NCBI GenBank assembly: GCA_017549805.1
Contig: JAFYNJ010000011.1
Location: 1 to 64,000, forward strand
Length of the DNA: 64,000 nucleotides
Origin: Bacteroidales bacterium
GTDB taxonomy: Bacteria; Bacteroidota; Bacteroidia; Bacteroidales; F082
Direction of reading: 5' to 3'
The notes under the pieces were generated by a model. The model was not told where the DNA came from. It made no database searches and worked only from the letters and a program-made list of their open reading frames with translations. Both the position numbers and the translations under genes were made by a program. Positions 1 to 7,104 of the stretch are shown piece after piece (position 1 is the stretch's first letter; each line of letters opens with the position of its first letter).

Positions 1-1
1 A

Positions 2-73
2 ATCTTAGAACAATTAGACCTTGATTATCAAGATGTCTACGATTACTATGGTGGGGCTGAGGAATTATACTAA
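2..73 (+). CDS. C-terminal end of an unidentified protein (cut by window edge)
   Basis: An open frame enters from the left edge and ends at the TAA at 71-73. It encodes the last 23 residues, an acidic, tyrosine-rich tail containing DVYDYYGG and ending in EELY. The stretch is too short to assign to a family. The frame has no start inside the window, so the gene is 5'-truncated. It lies on the same strand as the next gene, 51 nt upstream of it. Confidence 0.5.
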   Translation: MLEQLDLDYQDVYDYYGGAEELY

Positions 74-79
74 TCTATC

Positions 80-117
80 TTATCTTCATTAAAATTAAAT
101 TATCTTCATTAAAATTA
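80..117 (+). repeat. Tandem duplication of a 20-bp AT-rich unit
   Basis: Two adjacent 20-bp units start at 81 and 101. They agree over their first 17 bases (TATCTTCATTAAAATTA) and share the preceding T. They fill most of the spacer upstream of the glycosylase gene at 125. No clean TAnnTTTG promoter box is visible there, so the duplication may have altered this gene's promoter region. Confidence 0.8.
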
Positions 118-124
118 TACTGAT

Positions 125-631
125 ATGAAAAAGAATGATTCAACTATTGTAGAAGGTTTTCCTCCACTAATGTGTCATGAGCCTCGAGTATTGATTTTGG
201 GAACAATACCAGGAAAGAAATCTATTAGTGCCAATGAGTATTATTATGATAATGGCAATCGGATGTGGAAGATGTTGGCAAAATTAGCAACACAAAAAAT
301 GCCTACAAATTATACCGAGAAAAAGATGTTATTAGAACATTTGCATGCCGTAATTTGGGATTATTATCAGTTTGTTGAGCGAACTAATAGCACGGATAAA
401 GGTATCCTAGAAGGAGTTCCAAACGATATTGTTGGTTTTGTTAGAAAAAACCCGACTATAACAAAGATAGCCATAAATGGTTATGGAAAATACAACGAGT
501 TTGGAGAAAAACTACAAAATCAGTTCGGACAATCCATCAAAGTGTTTCGTTTGCCAGAAACAAGCGGTCTCAACGCTTCTTGGACTTTAGAAAAACTGTG
601 TAAGGAATGGAGCGTTGTGTTTGAACTATGA
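125..631 (+). CDS. Hypoxanthine/uracil-DNA glycosylase (UDG family 6, HDG-like)
   Basis: A 168-aa base-excision repair enzyme, predicted to remove deaminated bases (hypoxanthine, possibly uracil) from DNA in the cytoplasm. The first UDG-fold motif is GTIPG at residues 26-30. It is followed by YYYDNGNRMW at 39-48, where N45 matches the conserved Asn of the N-R-x-W signature of family 6. The C-terminal motif LPETSGLNASW at 143-153 matches the LPxTSxxNAxW loop of the family. Length is normal. The gene is clearly AT-richer than everything after 1.7 kb. Family members are often annotated as DNA-deoxyinosine glycosylase. Substrate preference cannot be read from sequence. Confidence 0.85.
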   Translation: MKKNDSTIVEGFPPLMCHEPRVLILGTIPGKKSISANEYYYDNGNRMWKMLAKLATQKMPTNYTEKKMLLEHLHAVIWDYYQFVERTNSTDKGILEGVPNDIVGFVRKNPTITKIAINGYGKYNEFGEKLQNQFGQSIKVFRLPETSGLNASWTLEKLCKEWSVVFEL

Positions 632-677
632 CCAGTTGAAGCTCCGCCTCAGCATTTGCAATACGAGACAAAAGTTA

Positions 678-716
678 AACAAAGAGGGTAACCACTTTTT
701 AGTCGCCCTCTTTGTT
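678..716 (+). terminator. Hairpin downstream of the glycosylase gene, possible terminator
   Basis: A perfect 11-bp stem pairs 678-688 with 706-716 (AACAAAGAGGG against its complement) around a 17-nt loop. It lies 47 nt after the glycosylase stop and just before the next promoter. The T-tract after the stem is weak, so it could be a poor terminator or simply a structured element. Confidence 0.4.
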
Positions 717-724
717 GCAGAAAC

Positions 725-732
725 TATCTTTG
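725..732 (+). promoter_or_regulatory. -7 promoter box TATCTTTG for the HD-like gene
   Basis: Matches the Bacteroidota primary-sigma -7 consensus TAnnTTTG. A start about 5-7 nt downstream would give a leader of roughly 73 nt before the ATG at 811, unusually long for this window. That leader contains the hairpin at 781-808. Confidence 0.6.
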
Positions 733-780
733 CCCTTGATTTCGTTTAGGAAAAATGAAACATTCCCCCTCTTTCGCTTA

Positions 781-808
781 CTTATATGTGCAAACCAACA
801 CATATAAG
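781..808 (+). promoter_or_regulatory. Perfect hairpin ending 2 nt before a start codon
   Basis: CTTATATGTG (781-790) pairs perfectly with CACATATAAG (799-808) around an 8-nt loop. The stem ends two bases before the ATG at 811, inside the predicted 5' leader. In RNA it would occlude the ribosome-binding region. In DNA it could equally be a symmetric protein-binding site. Confidence 0.5.
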
Positions 809-810
809 CC

Positions 811-1641
811 ATGACAAACAACAACGAAAACATCCCTACTCTCCACATCCCAAAGGAAATCACAGACTTATTGATGCTCATCAGCGAACAACAAACAGCC
901 CAAATACGATTGTGCCGCACTCTGTTAGCAGGATTTAAGGCTACCAACGAACAAGACTTCTATTACATGGATCATCTCATGGATCCGTTAATGGACTTTA
1001 TGGATCAAGGGGATGAAACGGAAGACCTTTTCCACGACTACATCGCATATATCGCTTCTTTCGATGCCCGAGAAGGGCAAAAACGAATTGAAGATTTAGA
1101 AGAGCATCTTGGATATTGGTCAAAAACCGTCTATGCCGCAGCACATGTGGCAAAGCAGCTTCATGATGGACAACAAGATGAGAATGGAGAGGACTATTTT
1201 AAAGCCCATGTTTACAAGGTAGGATCCTCCGCTTTCTCTTGGAAACAGCAAGTCGCAGGTTTTCTTCACGCAGCCGCAGAGGAAGGCCTATATACCATAT
1301 CAGAATTGATGGATTTGGTCAAAAGGCAAATCACCCTCTGGAGCCAAGATCCCGATGAGCATTCTTGGAAATACGAGTTCGGTGAACTTATGCCTTTCCC
1401 AGGAGAAACTTCTTTGTCTCCTTCGGAAAACGACTGGAAAGAAATCGCCGTAATGCTGGAATATTTTAATGAACAAACGGCTCAAAACCACGAAGATTAT
1501 CTTAAGCGATTTAGAAACAACATCGACGCTCTTCATGTAAAACTGAAAGACCTTGAATATGGACCTCTAGGAACAAAGCATCACGATTATGAGCCACTGA
1601 TGCAAATGTTACATGAATACTATTCAAAAACTATTTTATAG
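811..1641 (+). CDS. Degenerate HD-domain protein (RelA/SpoT-hydrolase-like fold)
   Basis: A 276-aa protein of unassigned function. Residues 106-170 read like the HD hydrolase fold of SpoT/MESH1-type (p)ppGpp hydrolases: an A-x-x-LHDGQ element at 114-121, YFKAHVYKV at 129-137 (H133 at the first metal-ligand position) and FLHAAAEEG at 151-159. In active family members the last reads LLHDxxED; here the HD aspartate is Ala154. A C-terminal segment, HEDYLKRFRNN then VKLKDLE (227-249), matches the conserved helix pair that carries the last ligand (D247). The fold therefore seems kept while the metal site is altered, which suggests a binding or regulatory protein rather than a hydrolase. The first 100 residues are acidic and helical and are not recognised. 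Confidence 0.5.
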   Translation: MTNNNENIPTLHIPKEITDLLMLISEQQTAQIRLCRTLLAGFKATNEQDFYYMDHLMDPLMDFMDQGDETEDLFHDYIAYIASFDAREGQKRIEDLEEHLGYWSKTVYAAAHVAKQLHDGQQDENGEDYFKAHVYKVGSSAFSWKQQVAGFLHAAAEEGLYTISELMDLVKRQITLWSQDPDEHSWKYEFGELMPFPGETSLSPSENDWKEIAVMLEYFNEQTAQNHEDYLKRFRNNIDALHVKLKDLEYGPLGTKHHDYEPLMQMLHEYYSKTIL

Positions 1642-1697
1642 GTATGTCACTATTCCACCAATAAAAAAGTACTCCATTCAAAATTCGTGGAAAGGTG

Positions 1698-1705
1698 TAT
1701 TTTTG
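1698..1705 (+). promoter_or_regulatory. -7 promoter box TATTTTTG for the esterase
   Basis: TAnnTTTG match 24 nt upstream of the GTG at 1729. It lies inside the coding region that would result from the alternative GTG start at 1687, which argues for the downstream start. Confidence 0.55.
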
Positions 1706-1728
1706 CATGGTTCAAAAATCTAGGAAAA

Positions 1729-2523
1729 GTGTATAAAACCTCTCTCATCTCTTGCCTCCTCGCCGGGATCTTCTTCCTCTCCCTGCCCTCACTCGCTCAA
1801 CTCCCCGACACCACGCTGTTCGAGGCCCGGCTTCATATCGAAGGCAACGACACGCTTCCCTATCGGCTCTACCGCTCAGAGAAGGCCGAAAAAACGACCG
1901 ATGCCCTGCCCCTGGTCGTCTTTCTGCATGGCGCCGGGGAACGTGGCAACAACAACGTTGCACAATTGACCCATTGCGTCCACTTCTTCCTAGACGATAC
2001 CATTACAAAAAACTATCCTTTCCTTCTGGTGGCCCCGCAATGCCCGAAGGGAAAACGTTGGGTAAACACCGATTGGAGCCTGCCGGAACATCAGATGGAG
2101 AGCGAACCAACAGCAGCAATGCATGGCGTGCTGGCGTTGATCGATAGCCTCGTCGCCAATGGCACCGCTAATGCGAAGCGAGTGTACCTTTGCGGCCTCT
2201 CCATGGGCGGTTTCGGCGTTTGGGATGCCCTGCAACGGCAACCGAACAAGTTTGAAGCAGCCATCGCCATTTGCGGCGGAGGCGACCCCGCCTATGCCGA
2301 GGCCATAAAAGACATCCCCATCTATATCTTTCACGGGATGCGTGACGGGATAGTCATGCCTTCAAGAAGCATAAAGATGTTCAATGCACTCAGAGATGCC
2401 GGCAACCAGAAAGCCCTCCTGGTCACCTATCCCGAATTGGGTCATGAATGTTGGAACAAGGCGTTCTCTACACCAGGGATCTTCAAATGGCTGTTTGACA
2501 TCTCTCCCACCGCAACACCCTGA
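1729..2523 (+). CDS. Secreted alpha/beta hydrolase, phospholipase/carboxylesterase-like
   Basis: A 264-aa exported serine esterase of the phospholipase/carboxylesterase and PHB-depolymerase-like group. Starting at GTG 1729, residues 1-24 form a good signal peptide ending in SLAQ. The oxyanion-hole motif HGAGERG is at 67-73, the nucleophile elbow GLSMGG at 156-161 (Ser158), the acid is probably Asp206 in MRDG, and the base is His239 in LGHECW. A GTG at 1687 would add 14 residues that spoil the signal peptide and start upstream of the promoter box at 1698. An AGGA lies just before 1729. The 3' end overlaps the convergent acetyltransferase gene by 41 nt. The natural substrate is unknown. Confidence 0.75.
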   Translation: MYKTSLISCLLAGIFFLSLPSLAQLPDTTLFEARLHIEGNDTLPYRLYRSEKAEKTTDALPLVVFLHGAGERGNNNVAQLTHCVHFFLDDTITKNYPFLLVAPQCPKGKRWVNTDWSLPEHQMESEPTAAMHGVLALIDSLVANGTANAKRVYLCGLSMGGFGVWDALQRQPNKFEAAIAICGGGDPAYAEAIKDIPIYIFHGMRDGIVMPSRSIKMFNALRDAGNQKALLVTYPELGHECWNKAFSTPGIFKWLFDISPTATP

Positions 2524-3013
2524 TCGGCCGATCCTTCCCTTGGTACTGACTCTCATCGATGCGGGTCTCGCCCGTGGGTACGAAGCCGCATTTTTCCATC
2601 ACGCGACCCGAGGCGGGATTGTCGATGAAATGACCGCTGATTAGGGAAGGAATGTCGGTGGTTTGGCGAATATGATCCAGCATCAACCGCAACGCTTCCG
2701 TGCAGATGCCTTGATTCCAATAGGGCTTGGCAATCCAATAGCCGCAAAGAGGTTCGCCTTCGCGGGCAGGAAGGTTGCAGTCGCATGAAGGACCGTAACC
2801 TATCGCCCCAATGGCTTCGCCCGTGGCTTTCAGCTCGATGGCCCAATTCATGTCATTATGAAACACGGTGCGGATGATCTCCAAACTCTCTTCCGCGCTT
2901 TGATGCGGCGGCCAACCGGCACGAGGACCCACATTGGGATCCGATGCATATTTGTACAACGCCTCGGCGTCACTATCGCGCCAAGGACGAAGAAGTATTC
3001 TATTAGTTTCCAT
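2483..3013 (-). CDS. GNAT-family N-acetyltransferase (RimJ/RimL type)
   Basis: A 176-aa acetyltransferase of the RimJ/RimL group, which transfers acetyl from acetyl-CoA to a protein N-terminus or small amine. The N-terminus TNRILLRPW begins the fold, and WxxxLKATGEAIGAIGY forms the central strands. The CoA-loop region, IAKPYWNQGICTEALRLML, carries a Q/GxGxxTEA-like signature. The late motif NxxSxRVMEKCGF is also present. The start is placed at ATG 3013 because the open frame further upstream runs into the divergent gene at 3065 and because a perfect minus-strand -7 box lies at 3018-3025. With that promoter the mRNA would have almost no leader. The substrate is unknown. Confidence 0.8.
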   Translation of the reverse strand: METNRILLRPWRDSDAEALYKYASDPNVGPRAGWPPHQSAEESLEIIRTVFHNDMNWAIELKATGEAIGAIGYGPSCDCNLPAREGEPLCGYWIAKPYWNQGICTEALRLMLDHIRQTTDIPSLISGHFIDNPASGRVMEKCGFVPTGETRIDESQYQGKDRPIRVLRWERCQTAI

Positions 3014-3017
3014 GATG

Positions 3018-3025
3018 CAAAGATA
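3018..3025 (-). promoter_or_regulatory. -7 promoter box (TATCTTTG) for the GNAT gene, predicted leaderless
   Basis: On the minus strand this reads TATCTTTG and ends four bases before the ATG at 3013, so transcription should begin at or next to the start codon. It forms a divergent pair with the plus-strand box at 3039-3046. Confidence 0.65.
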
Positions 3026-3038
3026 ACGGAATAAACCA

Positions 3039-3046
3039 TACCTTTG
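3039..3046 (+). promoter_or_regulatory. -7 promoter box TACCTTTG
   Basis: TAnnTTTG match 18 nt before the ATG at 3065, followed by the common GCA trinucleotide. Together with the minus-strand box at 3018-3025 it makes a compact divergent promoter of about 30 bp. Confidence 0.65.
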
Positions 3047-3064
3047 CAGTGAGAAAAGATTGTT

Positions 3065-3586
3065 ATGGAAATTACTCCCGAAATACTGATCAACTCTTTT
3101 GGCGAAGCGGAGGCCCAAGCCGTTTACCAAGTGGTAAAGCAAAACGGCGACTTCGTCGGCTTTGCCAGAGAGTTCATGCATCACGAGGATTATCATGTAG
3201 CTAGAAGTGCGTTGTGGGCGCTGACCAAAGGCACCGATGAAGAACTGTCAGCACTTCAACTGATGCTTCACGAATTCATTGATCTGGCCATGTCAACGGA
3301 GAATTCCTCCGTGAGGAGACTGTCGCTGAATCTGGTGGAAAGGCTGAACATGGATGAGGACGACTTGCACACGGATTTCCTGGATTTCTGCTTTGAACAC
3401 ATGGTTGACATCGAGGAATTCCCAGGGATCCAAACACTTTGCATGAAACTGGCTTATCGGATGAGCCAGTTTTACCCTGAACTGATGGACGAGCTGAAAC
3501 GCACCATTGAGGCAATGCAAATCGAGTATTACAAACCAGCCGTTAAAAGCTTAAGAGCAAGGATCCTCAGCGGAAAGCTTAAATGA
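3065..3586 (+). CDS. Hypothetical all-helical (HEAT-like) protein
   Basis: A 173-aa soluble protein with no signal peptide or membrane segment. The sequence suggests successive amphipathic helices: EAEAQAVYQVV, a helix around ARSALWALTKG, then SSVRRLSLNLVERL and later TLCMKLAYRMSQ. This periodicity is like ARM/HEAT scaffolds, which bind other proteins. The C-terminus ends in a basic KSLRARILSGKLK. No catalytic motif is visible and I do not recognise the family. It is transcribed from its own divergent promoter. Its 3' end faces the zinc-ribbon gene on the other strand across a 33-nt gap with no clear terminator. Confidence 0.6.
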   Translation: MEITPEILINSFGEAEAQAVYQVVKQNGDFVGFAREFMHHEDYHVARSALWALTKGTDEELSALQLMLHEFIDLAMSTENSSVRRLSLNLVERLNMDEDDLHTDFLDFCFEHMVDIEEFPGIQTLCMKLAYRMSQFYPELMDELKRTIEAMQIEYYKPAVKSLRARILSGKLK

Positions 3587-3619
3587 GATTCGCCATCCTC
3601 AACTATAGCGTAGCCGTTT

Positions 3620-4345
3620 TTACAAGATGAAACTCCTCGGATAGAAGTCGCTGTAGAAACGGCCGTCGGTAGCGGTGAACTTCAGGACGCAATAGTTCGA
3701 GTCGGTGACGCCACCAGGATAGTACTGCTCGTCGCCATCGCGCCATATCATCTCCTTGCTCTTGGCGTCGGTCAGCACCTCCATCGTGCCGCGAAGCATC
3801 ATGCCCTTGAAACCTTCGTTGTCGCTGAAATAGATGCAGGCCTTGGGATTGGCTTTGTAGTGCGCAACTCGCAACGAGAACGTATTGGTGGTGAAATAGA
3901 ACACCTTGATCCCCTCTCGGACACGAGGAGAAATCATCGCCTTGGTGCAGGGGAAGCCTTCTTCATCCACCGAAGAGATGTAGGTGATCGGCAGGGTGTC
4001 GGCCATCTGGGCGATAAGTGTCTTGACAGGTGCCAAAGCGGGATTTTCAGGTGTTGCGTCGTCAGTAACTTTCATCGCTTGACGCCAGCGTTTCAAATGC
4101 GGGAAATACATCTTCATCTGGCCGATATATTCCTCTTTCGTTATTGGCGAGGGCAGTCCTTTGTTCACCTCATTGACAAACTGGGCACAGAACGCTATCA
4201 TCTCTTCCATGGTGCAGTCGTTGGTGAAAGCGCCATCCTTGTAGCAATAGATGCAGTAATCCTCGTTTTTGCTTCCATCGGCATTGGTGCCGAGAATTTC
4301 ATTGGTGAGCGGCATGCCGCAGCTCTGACAAAACTTTTGTTCCAT
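3620..4345 (-). CDS. Zinc-ribbon / pyridoxamine-phosphate-oxidase-like fusion protein
   Basis: A 241-aa two-domain protein. Residues 1-80 form a putative zinc ribbon with CQSCG at 6-10 and CIYC at 31-34 and a following helical section, as in the zf-ribbon family often found alone in Bacteroidota. Residues 100-241 resemble the split-barrel FMN-binding pyridoxamine 5'-phosphate oxidase-like family: SSVDEEGFPCTKAM, then FYFTTNTFSLRVAHYKANPKACIYF and a later strand FKGMMLRGTMEVL. The likely role is a flavin-dependent reductase or general-stress flavoprotein with a zinc-binding module. The substrate is unknown. The gene has its own promoter at 4388-4395, divergent from the MscS gene. Confidence 0.75.
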   Translation of the reverse strand: MEQKFCQSCGMPLTNEILGTNADGSKNEDYCIYCYKDGAFTNDCTMEEMIAFCAQFVNEVNKGLPSPITKEEYIGQMKMYFPHLKRWRQAMKVTDDATPENPALAPVKTLIAQMADTLPITYISSVDEEGFPCTKAMISPRVREGIKVFYFTTNTFSLRVAHYKANPKACIYFSDNEGFKGMMLRGTMEVLTDAKSKEMIWRDGDEQYYPGGVTDSNYCVLKFTATDGRFYSDFYPRSFIL

Positions 4346-4387
4346 GGTATTTCTTACTATACTTTACGTTTGCTTGTGTTTTTTATG

Positions 4388-4395
4388 CAAAGTTA
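4388..4395 (-). promoter_or_regulatory. -7 promoter box (TAACTTTG) for the zinc-ribbon gene
   Basis: Reads TAACTTTG on the minus strand, 42 nt upstream of the ATG at 4345. Divergent from the box at 4408-4415. Confidence 0.55.
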
Positions 4396-4407
4396 CGGTT
4401 TTTTGAA

Positions 4408-4415
4408 TAATTTTG
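4408..4415 (+). promoter_or_regulatory. -7 promoter box TAATTTTG for the MscS gene
   Basis: TAnnTTTG match 21 nt before the ATG at 4437. It rules out a TTG at 4413 as the start codon. Confidence 0.55.
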
Positions 4416-4436
4416 CTCTTGCCAAAGAAAACCTCC

Positions 4437-7004
4437 ATGAAAAAGAAACACCTGCTCTTCCTTGCTGCCTTCCTGGCCATCGCCGTGCCGATCTTCGCCA
4501 TCTCTTACGGACAGAACCTCAACCTGACGCTTCGTACGCTGCGAAACGAGTTGGATGCCGATTACCAGCAGATCGACAAGAATCGCGACCGACTGATGGA
4601 GGACTATGAGAAACAGCGCCAGAAGATGGTCGATCTCATGAAGGAATGCAACGAGCTTGCGCTGACATTATATTCCCAGAAACAAGGCTTCACCTTCGAT
4701 GTGAGCTATGCCTTGCAGAAGGTCACCCAGAAATACAACGAGTTCACCCAAGATCGGGGACCTTTCGACCGCATCGTCACCAACCTCAATGTCGAGATGG
4801 AACGCTATGCCCGCCTCATCGAGTCGCTGCGCCGGCTCCCTCCCGAACTCGACACCATCATTGGCGTGCCCGACAGCCTGCTCATCCACTACGACACAAC
4901 AAACCCGCTCTTTTTCAGCCAAACACATCTCCAGCTTGACAAGGAAGTCAAGGCCATGGCCGATTCGCTCTCCATGCCTTTTGCACTCGACGAACAAGGC
5001 GAGGAAGACCGCGAGCAATGCATCTCGTACGCCTGCGACCTGCTCATGATGTATGCCGAGACCAAAGCCCTCGTGGTAGCCGACACCATCCACTATTACG
5101 AGACCTTCCTGCAGCTGAAAGAGACCTACGACTATGCGCACGACTACTACCAAGTACTGCAGGACCGCATCTTCGTCGAAGGACAAACCCCATGGCTTAC
5201 GATCCTGCAACATCCCCAGCGCTATTGGCGTCAAGCTGTCAGCGACATTCGAGAGAAATACAACAAGGAATACTTGCTACAGGTCTTTATCGTCATCCTG
5301 TTCGTCATTGAACTGATGGTGTCATGGCTCATCGCTTCGCTCATCCTCATCCCTGTATTCCGTCGCGTCAAGGCACTGAAAGACAAGTTTACCCGTGGGC
5401 AGCGACGTTACCTCTCCCTATTGCTCGGCATCCTCATTACCATCATCGTCAACAGCATCCTCTGGAGAGACGGCATGCTCCATATCGCAGCTAAACTCAC
5501 CAACACCTTCCTTTGGTTGCTGATTGCCATCCTCATCGCGCTGTTCTTCCGCTTGAAACCACGACAACTGAAATACGGCATCAAGCTCTACCTACCCGTC
5601 TTCTGTACCGCCGTTGCCGTGATTTGGTGCCGCGTCATCTTCATGCCCAACTCGTTGATGAATTTCATCTTCCCACCCGTCCTGATAGGTTTCTTTATAT
5701 GGCAACTTATCGCTTGTCTGCGCAACGCCAAGAAAGTCGATCGCGGCGACCGTTTCCTGGGCTGGTTCTCGTTGTTGACTACTGGAGCCGCCTTGGTGGT
5801 TGCCTTCGCGGGTTACATTTTTGCCGCACTCCTTATTCTTGTTTGGTGGTATTTCCAATTGGCAGCTATCCATGCCGTCATCACCATTCTCCATCTGATT
5901 GTCCACTATAGAGAGGATCGCATGAAGCCTCGTATCGAGGATTATCGTTCACGCATCACCTTCATAACAGGTCCAGGCAAGGAGACGCTGATGTTCGGTG
6001 CCACCTGGTTCTATGATCTGGTCAAGGAAGTGGTGCTCCCTGTGATAGGAATCCTATCCATTCCATTCTGCCTCCATCTGGCGCTTGATGTGTTCGACTT
6101 CGAAGATCTGTATAACAACATCTATCACCGTAACTTCGTGCAGCTTGTCAACGACAGCGGTGTCGATACCTTCAGACTGTCGTTCCATGGAATCCTTGTC
6201 TTGATCTGCCTGTTCTTTGTGTTCCGCTACATCAACCGCGCCCTGCACGCCATCTGGCAACAGTGCCGTTATGCACTCTTCATGAAGAAAAACCATCGCA
6301 AGACCATCCGCAACAACGAGATCAACTTGTCGCTTGGCAACAGCATCATCAGCGTGTTGGTTTGGTTGACCTATATCGTTATCATTGTCCTGACGCTGCA
6401 CGTTCCCACCAGTTCGCTGAGTCTCGTTGCCGGCGGTCTCTCGGCAGGTATCGGCTTTGCCTTGAAAGACACCCTCAACAACTTCATCTACGGCATCCAG
6501 CTGATGTCGGGCCGTTTACGCATCGGCGACTGGATCGTTTGCGACGGCATCCGCGGCAAAGTCACCCACATAGGCTATCAAAGCACGGAAATCGAAACGG
6601 TTGACGGCGCCGAGATGTCGTTCCTCAACGCCACTTTGTTCGCCAAGAACTTCAGCAACCTAACCCGCAACCACGGCTATGAATTCGTCAAGATCACGGT
6701 GGGTGTGGCCTATGGCACCGACATCCAACGCGTCCGCGAGCTATTGGGAGAAGCCTTGCAAAAACTCCATGACAAAGACGCCTTCGGGCGCGACATCGTG
6801 GATCCGAAACGCGGCGTCAGCATCACCTTGGAGAATATGGACGAAAGTGCCGTCACCATTGCTGTCAAGCAACAGGTGCTCGTTGCCGAACGCGTCGGCT
6901 ATATCGACCGTGCCAAGGAATTGATCTACAATACCTTGAACGAGAACGGCATCGCCATCCCCTTCCCGCAGTGCGATGTCCATCTTGTCAAGGATGAAGA
7001 TTAA
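4437..7004 (+). CDS. Large MscS-family mechanosensitive ion channel
   Basis: An 855-aa inner-membrane channel, three times the size of E. coli MscS and closer in layout to MscK/MscM-type proteins. After an N-terminal hydrophobic segment (KKKHLLFLAAFLAIAVPIF) comes a long helical periplasmic domain up to about residue 280. Several membrane helices follow. The conserved pore helix and beta domain lie at about 655-760: LSAGIGFALKDTLNNFIYG, then GRLRIGDWI and GKVTHIG. The C-terminal alpha/beta domain ends at 855 with FPQCDVHLV. Such channels release solutes on hypo-osmotic shock. The start is ATG 4437; an in-frame TTG at 4413 lies within the promoter box. Confidence 0.88.
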   Translation: MKKKHLLFLAAFLAIAVPIFAISYGQNLNLTLRTLRNELDADYQQIDKNRDRLMEDYEKQRQKMVDLMKECNELALTLYSQKQGFTFDVSYALQKVTQKYNEFTQDRGPFDRIVTNLNVEMERYARLIESLRRLPPELDTIIGVPDSLLIHYDTTNPLFFSQTHLQLDKEVKAMADSLSMPFALDEQGEEDREQCISYACDLLMMYAETKALVVADTIHYYETFLQLKETYDYAHDYYQVLQDRIFVEGQTPWLTILQHPQRYWRQAVSDIREKYNKEYLLQVFIVILFVIELMVSWLIASLILIPVFRRVKALKDKFTRGQRRYLSLLLGILITIIVNSILWRDGMLHIAAKLTNTFLWLLIAILIALFFRLKPRQLKYGIKLYLPVFCTAVAVIWCRVIFMPNSLMNFIFPPVLIGFFIWQLIACLRNAKKVDRGDRFLGWFSLLTTGAALVVAFAGYIFAALLILVWWYFQLAAIHAVITILHLIVHYREDRMKPRIEDYRSRITFITGPGKETLMFGATWFYDLVKEVVLPVIGILSIPFCLHLALDVFDFEDLYNNIYHRNFVQLVNDSGVDTFRLSFHGILVLICLFFVFRYINRALHAIWQQCRYALFMKKNHRKTIRNNEINLSLGNSIISVLVWLTYIVIIVLTLHVPTSSLSLVAGGLSAGIGFALKDTLNNFIYGIQLMSGRLRIGDWIVCDGIRGKVTHIGYQSTEIETVDGAEMSFLNATLFAKNFSNLTRNHGYEFVKITVGVAYGTDIQRVRELLGEALQKLHDKDAFGRDIVDPKRGVSITLENMDESAVTIAVKQQVLVAERVGYIDRAKELIYNTLNENGIAIPFPQCDVHLVKDED

Positions 7005-7061
7005 AACGAAATTTTTCTGCTTTTTTTGTTAAAAAACACCCTCCATTCCAAAAATCCTGTT

Positions 7062-7069
7062 TATTTTTG
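7062..7069 (+). promoter_or_regulatory. -7 promoter box TATTTTTG for the TetR-RND operon
   Basis: TAnnTTTG match 35 nt before the TetR start at 7105. No other good box is seen before the later genes of the set, so it probably drives the whole operon. Confidence 0.6.
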
Positions 7070-7070
7070 C

Positions 7071-7089
7071 ACCGAAAAACCAAATCGGT
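7071..7089 (+). promoter_or_regulatory. Candidate TetR operator (ACCGA-N9-TCGGT)
   Basis: The short inverted repeat ACCGA (7071-7075) / TCGGT (7085-7089) covers the expected transcription start, directly after the -7 box and before the TetR-family gene. This is where an autorepressor would bind. Half-sites are only 5 bp, so chance occurrence is possible. Confidence 0.3.
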
Positions 7090-7104
7090 ATAAAAAATCT
7101 AAAA

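Noticed and set aside
3014..3196. N-terminal extension of the GNAT gene to 3196
   Set aside because: It would overlap the divergent gene at 3065 and its promoter; the fold starts at the ATG at 3013 and the promoter box lies just before it.
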